Below, piece by piece: positions 1 through 8,870 of a stretch of DNA of 34,609 nt. Below the pieces are notes generated by a model. It ran no database searches. It worked only from the letters and a program-made list of their open reading frames with translations, and had not been told where the DNA came from. The DNA comes from Sedimentisphaerales bacterium. Lineage in GTDB: Bacteria > Planctomycetota > Phycisphaerae > Sedimentisphaerales > Anaerobacaceae. Numbering within the stretch: the stretch's first letter is position 1; each line of letters begins with the position of its first letter. Where the stretch lies: the NCBI GenBank assembly GCA_028277585.1, contig JANQFY010000436.1, positions 1-34,609 of the forward strand, read 5' to 3'. A program made the translations under genes and the position numbers.

Positions 1-1275
1 AGTCTTCTTGGTATCCCCGGAATGAATCTGTGGAACCTCCTATTCGGCGTGATCATACTGGCTTGGGCCGCCAGTCGTCGCCGTGAAGGGCTGATATGGG
101 ACACGCCCCGTCACGTCACCATCTTACTGTGGCTGTACATAGCGGTTATTGTGGTCGGTGTGGCGAGAGCGGCTCTGGATCTCGGGCACTACACTCACTA
201 CCCGTTGAGTTCGCTGATCATGGAGGAGTTGATCACGACGCTGAAGTGGATTCTGCCTGCGCTTCTGCTCTTCGATGGTTGTCGTAACCGTCGGCAGGTG
301 ATCATGGCCCTCCTATGCCTGCTGGCGATGTACTTGCTGGTTGCTCTCCAGATCTACCGGCACATACCGCTGGCATCAGCTCTGGGCGATGGCGGTGATG
401 CCATCCATGCCAAACGCCTGAAGATCGGCAAGGAAATCGGGTACCACACCACCAATCTGTCGGTCATGCTGGCCGGGGCATTCTGGGGCATGGTGGCCGC
501 TTTGCCACTGCTCGAGAAGAAAGCAGAGAAGGTACTGCTGTTGGCAGGGGCGGGTATCGTTGTGTTTGGTATGGCCCTGACCGGTGGAAGAGGGGGCTAT
601 GTTGCCTGGGGTTTCGTGGGCTTGACCCTGTGCTTGATCAAGTGGCGCCGATACTTGCTTCTGGCCCCTTTCGTAGTGATGCTGCTGCCGATAGCCCTGC
701 CAGGCGCTACGGCCCGAATGCTGGAGGGGTTTGGCCAGACGGACGCGGCAGGCCAAGCGACCATTGATGAGGAGGCGGCCACCTCCGGAAGGACCCTGAT
801 ATGGCCCTATGTTATTGAGAAGATCGGTGAGTCACCGTGGATTGGCCATGGACGGTTGGCAATGAAACGCACCGGTCTATACGATCGCATCGAGACGGAG
901 TTTCCAGGCACGGGAGCCCCTCATCCGCACAACATGTATCTCGAGACTCTTTTCGATAATGGGCTCGTGGGCTCGTTGCTGATCATTTGCTTTTGGGTGG
1001 TAGCGGTTGCGCACTCGGCCAAGCTTTTTAGAAGCAAGAACCGTCTCTATGCGGCCGTGGGAGGGCTGACTCTGGCAGGGAGCCTGGCCAGTTTGTCCGC
1101 AGGCATATCAGGACAGCATTTCTATCCAAAGGAACAAACGATGACTCTGTGGGCGACCGTATTCCTGTCGTTGCGGGTTTACGTAGAGGAGAAGCGTCTA
1201 CAGGCAGCCGGAGCCGGCGCAAGCGCCATCGAGGATGATTCGCTATCTTGGCGCGAGGACAAGGCGTTCCTCTGA
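1..1275 (+). CDS. O-antigen ligase / Wzy polymerase-like membrane protein (5' partial)
   Basis: Integral membrane protein of the O-antigen ligase/polymerase superfamily, expected to polymerise or transfer lipid-linked glycan on the outer face of the inner membrane. About ten hydrophobic segments are visible. The long loop near the C terminus contains GHGRL and then PHPHNMYLETLFDNG, the His-rich, acidic periplasmic loop typical of the family. The first Met in the window is at base 22, but the frame is open to base 1 and reads SLLGIPG before it. The first visible helix also starts immediately, so I think the true N terminus lies left of the window. The C-terminal 30 residues are hydrophilic. 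Polymerase versus ligase cannot be decided from sequence. The gene is followed by a 251-base gap. Confidence 0.8.
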   Translation, partial: SLLGIPGMNLWNLLFGVIILAWAASRRREGLIWDTPRHVTILLWLYIAVIVVGVARAALDLGHYTHYPLSSLIMEELITTLKWILPALLLFDGCRNRRQVIMALLCLLAMYLLVALQIYRHIPLASALGDGGDAIHAKRLKIGKEIGYHTTNLSVMLAGAFWGMVAALPLLEKKAEKVLLLAGAGIVVFGMALTGGRGGYVAWGFVGLTLCLIKWRRYLLLAPFVVMLLPIALPGATARMLEGFGQTDAAGQATIDEEAATSGRTLIWPYVIEKIGESPWIGHGRLAMKRTGLYDRIETEFPGTGAPHPHNMYLETLFDNGLVGSLLIICFWVVAVAHSAKLFRSKNRLYAAVGGLTLAGSLASLSAGISGQHFYPKEQTMTLWATVFLSLRVYVEEKRLQAAGAGASAIEDDSLSWREDKAFL

Positions 1276-1526
1276 AAGCGCATCGGATCGGAGAGGGTGT
1301 CGGGGCTGGAGGGAGCCGCACATAAGAGATGGCCCAGAGTCAGAAGATACACGGCAATACGCGGCCGGACCCCTGATCGGGAGTAACAGTGGGGCTGACG
1401 TTTGTAGAGAGAGCCCCAGAAGATTCAGCCGATCGACTATCGCAAATGTCGGCTGCGGGCGAGGGCTAGGTTCTTGTACTCGTTGGATGTGCTTTGTTAC
1501 GCGCCCCAAAGCGCAAGGAGAAGAAT
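1276..1526 (+). other. Intergenic gap with two tandem hairpins
   Basis: This 251-base gap separates the ligase-like gene from the deacetylase. I see no convincing gene in it. Two perfect 7-bp inverted repeats lie in tandem: TGGGGCT/AGCCCCA (1390-1396 with 1412-1418, 15-base loop) and CAGCCGA/TCGGCTG (1426-1432 with 1449-1455, 16-base loop). No T-tract follows either, so they are not classical terminators; a leader structure or chance are both possible. Confidence 0.35.
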
Positions 1527-2483
1527 GTGCTTGATTTGCTGAGATCACTGGCGGCCAGAGCCTATATAGCTGCGCGCAGGAGGCCCCGGGTCACCGTGAT
1601 CACGCTTCATCGGGTGGGCGGCTCATCCAGGATTCAGCCCGCTCACGTGGAACGATGCTTCAGGTTTCTGGCAACCTACTTCAAGGTGATTCACCCTTCG
1701 GAACTCGCTTCCACACAGAATGAGCGACGGACTGCGGTTGTGACGATCGACGATGGGCATGCGGATGCCTACCGACACATCTTCCCGATCGCAAGGACAA
1801 TTGGGATTCCCATTTCCCTTTGCATACCGACAGATTTCTTCTTTCGTCGACAGTGGCTATGGTTTGACAAAACCATATGGGCCATGCTGCACGCGCGATC
1901 CGCAGCGACCGTTTGCGGACTCAGGGTCGATCCCCAAGATCCCGGCTCTTTCGCCACGTTGCGGCGGCACCTTAAGCGTTGCCCTCCTGGCGCACGGGAC
2001 GAGACCATCATTGAACTGCTGCACAATCTGAAGCTGGATACTCCGTTGTCACCCCCTGACGATTATAGGGCCGTCAGCACGTCCGAGCTGAGGGAGATGC
2101 TATCCAGCGGTCTTGTTGAGATCGTTGGGCACACAGTGACGCACACCATAGCGACCGTTCTCGACGAGGAGAGTTTTGAGGACGAGCTACGGCAGTCGAA
2201 TGAGGAATGGGAGTCGTTTTGCGGCCGGCCGCCCGTATCCTTCTGCTATCCTAATGGAAATCCCGGTGATTTCGATCAGCGAACGGAGATGACTGTAAGA
2301 CGAGCCGGATACCGTTATGCCTTCACCCAGGTCGAAGGGACTAATCCCGTCCTCAGAATGAACCCACTTGAGATGAAACGTGTTCACATTCACTGGAGAC
2401 CCGGTGTCTGCGACAAGGTCGCGAGTGGCTTGGTGGACATTCAGAACCTGGTGTGCTCTTCTGGGCCCAATGGGCCGGCCTGA
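1527..2483 (+). CDS. NodB-type polysaccharide deacetylase
   Basis: Carbohydrate esterase family 4 enzyme (318 aa), expected to remove N- or O-acetyl groups from the glycan. Motif 1 is TIDDGHAD (residues 73-80), giving the catalytic and metal-binding aspartates. Motif 2 is HTVTH (202-206), the metal-binding histidine pair. A motif-3-like CYPNGN follows around residue 240. I chose the GTG at 1527 because AAGGAG (1515-1520) sits six bases upstream and translation then begins MLDLLRSLAARAY. A longer TTG start at 1494 would put that ribosome site inside the gene. No signal peptide is obvious, so it may act on cytoplasmic, lipid-linked intermediates. XrtA-type exosortase/EPS loci usually carry a deacetylase, and this is the best canonical candidate here. 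Confidence 0.85.
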   Translation: MLDLLRSLAARAYIAARRRPRVTVITLHRVGGSSRIQPAHVERCFRFLATYFKVIHPSELASTQNERRTAVVTIDDGHADAYRHIFPIARTIGIPISLCIPTDFFFRRQWLWFDKTIWAMLHARSAATVCGLRVDPQDPGSFATLRRHLKRCPPGARDETIIELLHNLKLDTPLSPPDDYRAVSTSELREMLSSGLVEIVGHTVTHTIATVLDEESFEDELRQSNEEWESFCGRPPVSFCYPNGNPGDFDQRTEMTVRRAGYRYAFTQVEGTNPVLRMNPLEMKRVHIHWRPGVCDKVASGLVDIQNLVCSSGPNGPA

Positions 2484-2585
2484 GCACGCGAGCGGGCTGA
2501 GTGGACAGCGTGTGGACCGCGTTTGAGGGCATCATCGTGAAGACACTTGGAATCGAGAACTTGCATCAGGATTCAGGGCCGCAGC

Positions 2586-4172
2586 ATGGGTGACTCTCTC
2601 AAACGAACGTCCCAAGGTGAAGCGGATTTGACCGGTCGGGATCGATTGGTTTGCAGTGTTCTCTTCAATTGGGGCGGGCACTTCGTATTCATCATCGCTG
2701 GATTCATCATGCCTCGCATGATAGATCGGCGGTTGGGACAGAATCTGCTAGGCGTATGGGACTTTGCGTGGTCTCTCGTGAGCTATTTCCAACTGATCGG
2801 AGCGGGGATATCCTCGTCCGTCAACCGATATGTGGCTCGACATCGTGCCGTCGGAGATATCGCATCAGTGAACAGTACTGTGAGTTCTGCATGCTGCATA
2901 ATGGCCGTCTCCGGCGTGCTGGTGCTGGGTTTGACCGTGGCAGCGTCACTGTTGCTGCCACAGACTTTCGGCGCCCGCCTGGAGGAGAATGTTCGCGAGG
3001 CCCAGTGGGTTGTGCTCTTTTTGGGTGCGAGTTTGGCAGTGGAGATAGCCTTTCAGGCCTACAACGGTGTCTTGACCGGTTGTCATCGATGGGGGCTTCA
3101 GAATGTTATCAATGGTGGATGGCACGCCATAACGATTGCCGCAATGATCATCTGTTTGCTGAAGGGCCATGGGCTTCGTGCTTTGTCGCTGGTATACACC
3201 ATAGGGATCGTGCTTGCGTATGGAACGAGGATGCTGTTCGCGTATCGTGTGTGTGAGGGATTGCGGATTCATCCATCTCTTGTCAGATGGGGGATGATTA
3301 GAGAACAATTCGTTTTTGGCGGAAAGGCGCTCATTCCAAGGGTGTCGCAACTCCTGTTGAATCAGACGACGAATGTACTCATTGTGCTCTACCTTGGCCC
3401 AGCTATGCTGGCGCTGTATGCCCGGCCAAGATCTTTGTTGCTGCACACGAACACGCTCGTGAAGAAGATGGGGTATGTCTTGATACCCACGGTTAGCTCT
3501 TTGCAGAGCGAGGGAGGTTCGAGGCAAGTCCGAGAGCTAGTGACACAGTCCGTGCGCTACTCCCTTTACATGGCTCTGCCAATTGTCTTTGTGCTCAGCA
3601 TCTTCGGTGGAACGATACTGCGTTTCTGGATGGGTCCCCGCTATGACAACGGTGCGATCCCAGCCATTCTGGCCACGGGCTTCTTGGTGACCCTGGGACA
3701 GACACCGGTATGGCCGATCCTTGTGGGCCTCAACGGCCACGGCCGCGCCGGTGTGGCCGAATTCATAGCGTCTCTATTCTCAGCAGCCCTCGTCTTTCTG
3801 GTACTGGGGCCTCTGAAGTGTGGGCTTGCTGCGGTTGCGGCTGCAATCACCCTTCCGCTGGCGATTGTGAATGTCGTATATATACCGCACTTGATTTGCC
3901 GGAAGGTTGGCCTCAACGTGAAGCAGTATTTTCTATCGGTATCTACCGGACCTGCAATTCACACGCTGCCTTTCGCAGTGTGCCTCGTTGCCGCTCGGTT
4001 GATCTTTCACAGTAGTCCGTATCTGGGCTTGGCTGTGGGCTCAGCAGTGGGGGGCGCCTTCTTGGTCATTGCCTACTGGCTGCACGTTCTGCCAGAGCGG
4101 GTCAAAGGATGGATATTGCGTAGTCTATACAGTACCCTGCGTTCCGCACGTCTGTGTCTTCAACGTCGCTAG
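2586..4172 (+). CDS. Wzx-type polysaccharide flippase (MVF/oligosaccharidyl-lipid flippase superfamily)
   Basis: Polytopic membrane protein of 528 aa with about 12-14 hydrophobic segments, matching the usual size and pattern of Wzx/RfbX-like lipid-linked oligosaccharide flippases. It would move the undecaprenyl-linked repeat unit from the cytoplasmic to the periplasmic face. The N-terminal stretch RLVCSVLFNWGGHFVFIIAG followed by PRMIDRRLG resembles the first helix and loop of this family. The ATG at 2586 is preferred because helix 1 follows it closely. A TTG at 2547 would add 13 residues without a better ribosome site, and neither start has a strong Shine-Dalgarno sequence. It sits among glycosyltransferases, which supports the role. 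Confidence 0.85.
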   Translation: MGDSLKRTSQGEADLTGRDRLVCSVLFNWGGHFVFIIAGFIMPRMIDRRLGQNLLGVWDFAWSLVSYFQLIGAGISSSVNRYVARHRAVGDIASVNSTVSSACCIMAVSGVLVLGLTVAASLLLPQTFGARLEENVREAQWVVLFLGASLAVEIAFQAYNGVLTGCHRWGLQNVINGGWHAITIAAMIICLLKGHGLRALSLVYTIGIVLAYGTRMLFAYRVCEGLRIHPSLVRWGMIREQFVFGGKALIPRVSQLLLNQTTNVLIVLYLGPAMLALYARPRSLLLHTNTLVKKMGYVLIPTVSSLQSEGGSRQVRELVTQSVRYSLYMALPIVFVLSIFGGTILRFWMGPRYDNGAIPAILATGFLVTLGQTPVWPILVGLNGHGRAGVAEFIASLFSAALVFLVLGPLKCGLAAVAAAITLPLAIVNVVYIPHLICRKVGLNVKQYFLSVSTGPAIHTLPFAVCLVAARLIFHSSPYLGLAVGSAVGGAFLVIAYWLHVLPERVKGWILRSLYSTLRSARLCLQRR

Positions 4173-4278
4173 ATGAGGCCTCGGGCAACGCGAGAATGCC
4201 CATGTGGACGCTTTCAAGCAAGGGGCATCAGTGAGTCCGTCCGTTCACAGTTGCGCCGTCAAATGAAAGGTGTGGTCT

Positions 4279-5130
4279 ATGGATCTAACTACAAAGGACT
4301 TCTGGGACTCCCACCACAAGGGCAGTGGGGGACCGCCACGCACCGAACCGCAGAGCAGGAAAGGCTGGTTCCGACAGCTCGTCGATAATGCCAGGCTGAG
4401 GCAGGGGGCCGTGGTCGGACAGGGCTACAATCACTTTGCGCTCCATCAACTAATAAAGACTCATCTTCCTAAGCGTCGGGATTGGTCTGTAATCGAGATA
4501 GGATCGGCTCCGGGGAACAACTTGGTTACGCTGAACCGCAACTGTGGCTACGTACCGTACGGGGTGGAGTACAGTTCACCTGGAGTGATGGCGACACGTG
4601 AGACGTTCGCTAGGCACGGATGGGATACCAACAATGTCATCGAGGCGGATTTTTTCGACTCAGAGTTCCATGAACGGTTCAAGAACAGATTTGATGTGGT
4701 GTTCTCATACGGATTCGTCGAGCACTTTGACCCACCCAACGAGGCTGTGGCTCTACACGTCAACTTACTGAAACCGGGTGGATATCTCGTATGCCAGATA
4801 CCGAATCTGCGCGGTGTCTGCTATCCCTATCTGCGACTATGCGCTCGGGAACAGTTGCAGCAACACAATTGTACGATCATGCGCAAGAAGCCGTTCCAGC
4901 GGCTGTTCGAACCGTTTGGGCTGGATACGAAGTTCTGCGGCTACGTTGGCGCGTTTGATCTGCATGCTTCGTCGTATAGGCATGAGCGCAGCCTGCATGG
5001 ATATCTTGCCGCTGGTCTCGATCGCGCACAGGATCTCTTGGACCATAGCATGTTCCTTCTCCATCAACGCCGTTTCCCTCAGTCGGGACTCAGCGCGAGT
5101 CTCGTATTCATAGGCCATCGCGCATCATGA
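4279..5130 (+). CDS. Class I SAM-dependent methyltransferase
   Basis: Predicted cytoplasmic methyltransferase (283 aa) with a Rossmann-like fold. Motif I is VIEIGSAPGNN (about residues 71-81), the SAM-binding glycine loop. The acidic E in YGVEYS follows strand 2, and FDVVFSYGFVEHF provides motif IV and the post-IV region typical of Methyltransf_11/23 proteins. LKPGGYLVCQIPN follows as expected. In this context it probably methylates a sugar or a glycan terminus. The ATG at 4279 is chosen because GAAAGG (4265-4270) lies eight bases upstream; the in-frame GTG at 4270 overlaps that site. The acceptor cannot be read from the sequence. Confidence 0.8.
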   Translation: MDLTTKDFWDSHHKGSGGPPRTEPQSRKGWFRQLVDNARLRQGAVVGQGYNHFALHQLIKTHLPKRRDWSVIEIGSAPGNNLVTLNRNCGYVPYGVEYSSPGVMATRETFARHGWDTNNVIEADFFDSEFHERFKNRFDVVFSYGFVEHFDPPNEAVALHVNLLKPGGYLVCQIPNLRGVCYPYLRLCAREQLQQHNCTIMRKKPFQRLFEPFGLDTKFCGYVGAFDLHASSYRHERSLHGYLAAGLDRAQDLLDHSMFLLHQRRFPQSGLSASLVFIGHRAS

Positions 5131-5158
5131 ATGCACGACCACTGACTTCGGGGCAGAG

Positions 5159-6349
5159 ATGAGCATATTTGTGGAAGGCCAGGTGCCGACAACTCGCAAA
5201 CCACGCATTTGCTTCGTAGCGTTGAATGCCTATAACGTGTTGTCCGGCCGAGAGGATATTCAGCATACGGGCGGCGCTGAGGTACAGCAGTTACAGATCG
5301 CTTCCTGGCTTGTTCGTCAAGGGTATGGCGTGAGCTTCGTGACGCTTGATCATGACCAAGCTGACGGGATCGAAAAGCGCGGAATCAGAGTGCATAAGGC
5401 ATATGCCAAGGAGGATGGGATTCCCGGATTGCGCTTCCTTTACCCTCGCTGGTCAGGTCTATGGAAGGCCATGGCCCGTGCCGATGCGGACGTGTACTAT
5501 CAGCGGGGTCCTGAATGCGAGACTGGCCAGGTGGCGCTGTGGTGCTACCTTCATCGTCGGAAGTTCATCTTCGCTGCGGCCAACGCTCTGAGTTGCGATC
5601 CTCAGCTCATGCAGCAGGAGCCGTGGCGAGAGCGAGCATTCTATCGATTAGGGGTAAGGCTCGCGGATGCCGTCACGGCCCAAACGAAGACTCAACAGGA
5701 ACAGTTTCGCCGGAATATGGGCCTCGAAACAGAATTGATCCGCAACTGTGGTCAACCGTCGAGCACCAGCGCCTTGCGTGAAAGATCCCTGGGCAATCAT
5801 ACAGAATCAATGCGTGTGCTCTGGGTAGGCCGGATCAATCAGGTGAAACGGTTTGAGTGGCTGCTGGATGTCGCAGAGAGATGCCCGAATACAATCTTCG
5901 AGGTGGTGGGCGCGCCTGGTAGCAGTTCGAGCTATGCTTCGTCCCTGATCGCACGGGCTAACGGTACACCGAACGTAAGCATGCACGGATACGTTCCCCA
6001 TGGGGGAATGGACAAGTACTATCGACGTTGCCATGTCCTCTGCTGTACGTCTCCGTATGAGGGGTTCCCCAATACTTTCTTGGAGGCCTGGGTTTTGGGA
6101 ATGCCCGTCGTCTCAACTTTTGACCCGGATGGCGTGGTTGCTGGAAACGGTTTGGGATGGGTGGCGCAGGATGTGGACGAGATTGTCACTTGCCTGGGCA
6201 GGGTAGCCAAATCTCCAGAACTGTGGTTCAGAGCTTCGAATGCGGCCAGAGAGTATTACCTGAGAAACCACACCCCCGAGGTGAGCCTGCCGCTGTTTGA
6301 GCGACTTCTGCTGCGAGTGACGGAATGCGAGAAGAACAGCACCTCGTGA
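5159..6349 (+). CDS. Glycosyltransferase family 4 (GT-B)
   Basis: Retaining GT-B glycosyltransferase of 396 aa. The N-terminal acceptor domain begins ICFVALNAYNVLSG and includes TGGAEVQQLQIASWL, the typical GT4 helix after the first strand. The donor domain has VLWVGRINQVKRFEWLL and the EX7E signature EGFPNTFLE (residues 301-309), which binds the nucleotide-sugar donor. It should add one sugar to a lipid-linked intermediate at the inner face of the membrane; the sugar is not predictable. Its TGA stop (6347-6349) overlaps the ATG of the next gene by one base, so the two are probably translationally coupled. Confidence 0.87.
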   Translation: MSIFVEGQVPTTRKPRICFVALNAYNVLSGREDIQHTGGAEVQQLQIASWLVRQGYGVSFVTLDHDQADGIEKRGIRVHKAYAKEDGIPGLRFLYPRWSGLWKAMARADADVYYQRGPECETGQVALWCYLHRRKFIFAAANALSCDPQLMQQEPWRERAFYRLGVRLADAVTAQTKTQQEQFRRNMGLETELIRNCGQPSSTSALRERSLGNHTESMRVLWVGRINQVKRFEWLLDVAERCPNTIFEVVGAPGSSSSYASSLIARANGTPNVSMHGYVPHGGMDKYYRRCHVLCCTSPYEGFPNTFLEAWVLGMPVVSTFDPDGVVAGNGLGWVAQDVDEIVTCLGRVAKSPELWFRASNAAREYYLRNHTPEVSLPLFERLLLRVTECEKNSTS

Positions 6350-7617
6350 TGGCGAACGCCCATGCTGAACGCGCTCGTAGTTGCTCAGGCGTGCAATTGC
6401 GGCCGTTTCCGTACCCGTACAGATGTATGCTGGCGATTTGCAGCGACCTGGATGGTACGCCGCACCGGCGGGCTTACCTGGAGATCGCGCGGTTTCTGAA
6501 CACCGAAGAGATGACTCCTATGGGTTCGGGCGTGGGGCTGGAAGTGGGCAACTCGATTCACTTCCGTGCCAAGACGCGCCGATTTGCATACTGGAGCACG
6601 GATGACGCTGGACGTGAAATGGTGCGCATGCTGATTCGCAGTGGCCATATCGACTGCCTGCATTCGTTTGGTGAGCGCATTCATACGCGAGACGAGGCCA
6701 AGCGAGCCGTTGATGAGTTGAGAAGACACGATTGCCATCTCGAAGTGTGGGTCGATCACGGCGGAGCCGTGACGAACTTCGGACCGGACATCATGCGGGG
6801 CCACGGTGATGAGATCGGGCACCCGGCTTATCATGCAGATGCAACCGTCGACTACGGAATCCAGTATGTGTGTTTGGGTCGCGGAACGAGCATCATGGGG
6901 CAGGACATCCCGGCGAAACTGCGTGGTATCCTCACCCTCCGCCATCCGATAGCTTCCGGTCGGACATTGCTCAAGGAAGTGGCCAAGCAGTCCCTGGCGC
7001 GGATCGGGAACACGAAGTACGCTATGCACGCATCGAACAGGGTGCTACGCCCGTCTGTCTTACGGGATGGACAGCGCATCTACGAATTCATGCGCTGTAA
7101 TCCTCACTGGGCCGGAGTCGGTTCGTACGCCGAGGGGCGGTATATTGGCAATGTGCTGACTGCCGATAGGCTGCAGCGCCTCGTCACACGCGGCGGTACC
7201 TGCATTCTGTACACACATCTGGGCAGAGTCGATGACCCCGCCGTGCCGTTCGATGCAAAGGCCGTAGGAGCATTTCGTCACCTGGCCGAAGAGTCCCGTG
7301 CAGGGAAGATTCTCGTCGCCACCACGCGACGGCTACTGGGCTATCGCCGGGCGGTTTGTGAGCTCGTCTCCACGAGTTGGCGGGATGGGAACGTTGTGTG
7401 TATCGACCTGAATACCCAGAGATCAGACAACAACTGGCTTGGTCCTCTGGATGTCGCGGATCTTGCCGGCGTGACGTTCTACGTGGCGGATGCTCACGCC
7501 ACGTGTCTAACCGTGAATGGCGAAAAGGTCAGAGGAATTCGCCGCAATCCACCGGATCATACGGGGCGTCCCAGTGTGTCGCTGCCTTGGCCCCGTCTGG
7601 AGTTCCCTGCAATATGA
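6349..7617 (+). CDS. Divergent polysaccharide deacetylase-like protein
   Basis: A 422-residue protein I can place only loosely. Near the N terminus, AICSDLDGT (Asp33 and Asp35) resembles the first strand and metal aspartates of NodB-like barrels. HSFGE (from His105) and VWVDHGG (around 135-139) sit where the metal His and a later strand would be. A canonical HxxxH pair and the RxPY motif are not seen, so catalysis is unproven. About 100 C-terminal residues look like a separate beta-rich domain. I chose the ATG at 6349 because it overlaps the upstream stop (TGATG); an ATG at 6325 in the same frame is also possible. The stop overlaps the next start as ATGA. It could be an inactive or altered-specificity sugar hydrolase or deacetylase. 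Confidence 0.6.
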   Translation: MANAHAERARSCSGVQLRPFPYPYRCMLAICSDLDGTPHRRAYLEIARFLNTEEMTPMGSGVGLEVGNSIHFRAKTRRFAYWSTDDAGREMVRMLIRSGHIDCLHSFGERIHTRDEAKRAVDELRRHDCHLEVWVDHGGAVTNFGPDIMRGHGDEIGHPAYHADATVDYGIQYVCLGRGTSIMGQDIPAKLRGILTLRHPIASGRTLLKEVAKQSLARIGNTKYAMHASNRVLRPSVLRDGQRIYEFMRCNPHWAGVGSYAEGRYIGNVLTADRLQRLVTRGGTCILYTHLGRVDDPAVPFDAKAVGAFRHLAEESRAGKILVATTRRLLGYRRAVCELVSTSWRDGNVVCIDLNTQRSDNNWLGPLDVADLAGVTFYVADAHATCLTVNGEKVRGIRRNPPDHTGRPSVSLPWPRLEFPAI

Positions 7618-8822
7618 ACAGTACGCGAATTTGCGTGGTCCTTGTTGTGGATGATCTGGGTTACGGCGGGGCCGAGCGTCAGGTGGTTGAGTTGGCGAAC
7701 AACATGGACCGCGACCGCTTCGATGTCCATGTGTGTGCCTTATCTCACCATGTTCCGTTGTGTGATGGGCTGGTGGATGCCGAGAAAAGACTTCATATCA
7801 TCGAGAAGGCGAACAGGTTTGACCTTCGGGTCGTTCCACGCCTGGCTCAACTGTTACGTACGCTGGGCGCCGACGTCGTACATGGGTATCTGTTCGGCGC
7901 GGAAATTGCCAGTCGTCTGGCGGGGCGCCTGGCGGGAACGAGAGTTGTCATTGGCTCCGAGCGCAATGCCAACCGAAGGATCAAGATGATCCATAGGTGG
8001 GCGTATAGGCTCACGCAGAAGTATGTTGACGCTATAGTTGCCAACTCCAATGCCGGCGCTGAGTCTAATCAGAGAGTGTTTGGGCTACCTGCCTCGCACT
8101 ATCGAGTCGTCCATAACGGCGTTGATACTGACCGGTTCAAACCTACAAATGGGAAAGGTGCTCGAGAGAACTTGGGGATTCCGACGGAGGCTCCGGTGGT
8201 GGGTGCTTTCGCGAATTTCAAAAGACAGAAGAACCACGGGATGCTCTACCGTGTCTTCAAGCTCGTTCTTGATTCGCTTCCGGACGCGCGTCTGTTGCTC
8301 ATCGGGGACGCGCCCGTCGATAGCCGGGGGCAGTTGGATGGGTATCAGGCGCAACTGGAGCGCTTGGTCGATACCCTTGGGATTCGCGACCACTGTGTCT
8401 TTCTTGGTCATCGACGCGCCACTGAATCTCTCTACCCTGTCTGTGATATCACGGCACTCGCGTCACTGCATGAGGGCACGCCTAACGTCTTGCTGGAATC
8501 CATGGCATGCGCCGTCCCAGTCGTTGCGACCAATGTGTGCGACAACGAGAGAATCGTAAAAGAAGGCAGTGTCGGGCATCTTGTCACCGTTGGCGATGAC
8601 GTGACGATGGCGAAACGCGTGGTGTCGATGCTGAGCGATGTTGCTCGCCGACAGCAGATGGGCCGGGATGCACGGCGTTGGGTGATGCAAGAGTTTTCCG
8701 TAAAACGCTTGGCCCAAAAAATGGAATCGGTTTACTGTGAGTTGCTAGACACATGCGGCGGACAACCCCACATGATGAGACTGTCGCCGTATGCGGAGAT
8801 GAGACACTTCGGATCCCAGTGA
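7614..8822 (+). CDS. Glycosyltransferase family 4 (GT-B)
   Basis: GT4 enzyme of 402 aa. The N-terminal domain starts ICVVLVVDDLGYGGAERQV, the GGAExx signature of this family. The middle contains VVHNGVDTDRFKP, the canonical interdomain segment. The donor domain has VVGAFANFKRQKN and the EX7E motif EGTPNVLLE (residues 287-295), followed by SMACAVPVVAT. Open reading upstream reaches 7377, but the ATG at 7614 overlaps the previous stop (ATGA) and starts exactly at the first strand, so the longer version is rejected. It probably transfers one hexose or derivative during repeat-unit assembly in the cytoplasm. Confidence 0.9.
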   Translation: MNSTRICVVLVVDDLGYGGAERQVVELANNMDRDRFDVHVCALSHHVPLCDGLVDAEKRLHIIEKANRFDLRVVPRLAQLLRTLGADVVHGYLFGAEIASRLAGRLAGTRVVIGSERNANRRIKMIHRWAYRLTQKYVDAIVANSNAGAESNQRVFGLPASHYRVVHNGVDTDRFKPTNGKGARENLGIPTEAPVVGAFANFKRQKNHGMLYRVFKLVLDSLPDARLLLIGDAPVDSRGQLDGYQAQLERLVDTLGIRDHCVFLGHRRATESLYPVCDITALASLHEGTPNVLLESMACAVPVVATNVCDNERIVKEGSVGHLVTVGDDVTMAKRVVSMLSDVARRQQMGRDARRWVMQEFSVKRLAQKMESVYCELLDTCGGQPHMMRLSPYAEMRHFGSQ

Positions 8823-8844
8823 GGCCCCATTACCGGGCCTTTCT
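8822..8844 (+). terminator. Weak hairpin after GT4 gene
   Basis: AGGCCC (8822-8827) pairs with GGGCCT (8835-8840) across a seven-base loop, and TTCT follows. The stem is short and the T-tract poor, so it could at most attenuate transcription between the two glycosyltransferase genes. Confidence 0.25.
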
Positions 8845-8870
8845 GGATCGCACATCCCGGTGACTGCGCC

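Noticed and set aside
7377..7613. N-terminal extension of the second GT4
   Set aside because: It overlaps the upstream gene by 240 bases, lacks family similarity, and an ATGA-coupled ATG at 7614 begins exactly at the first conserved strand.
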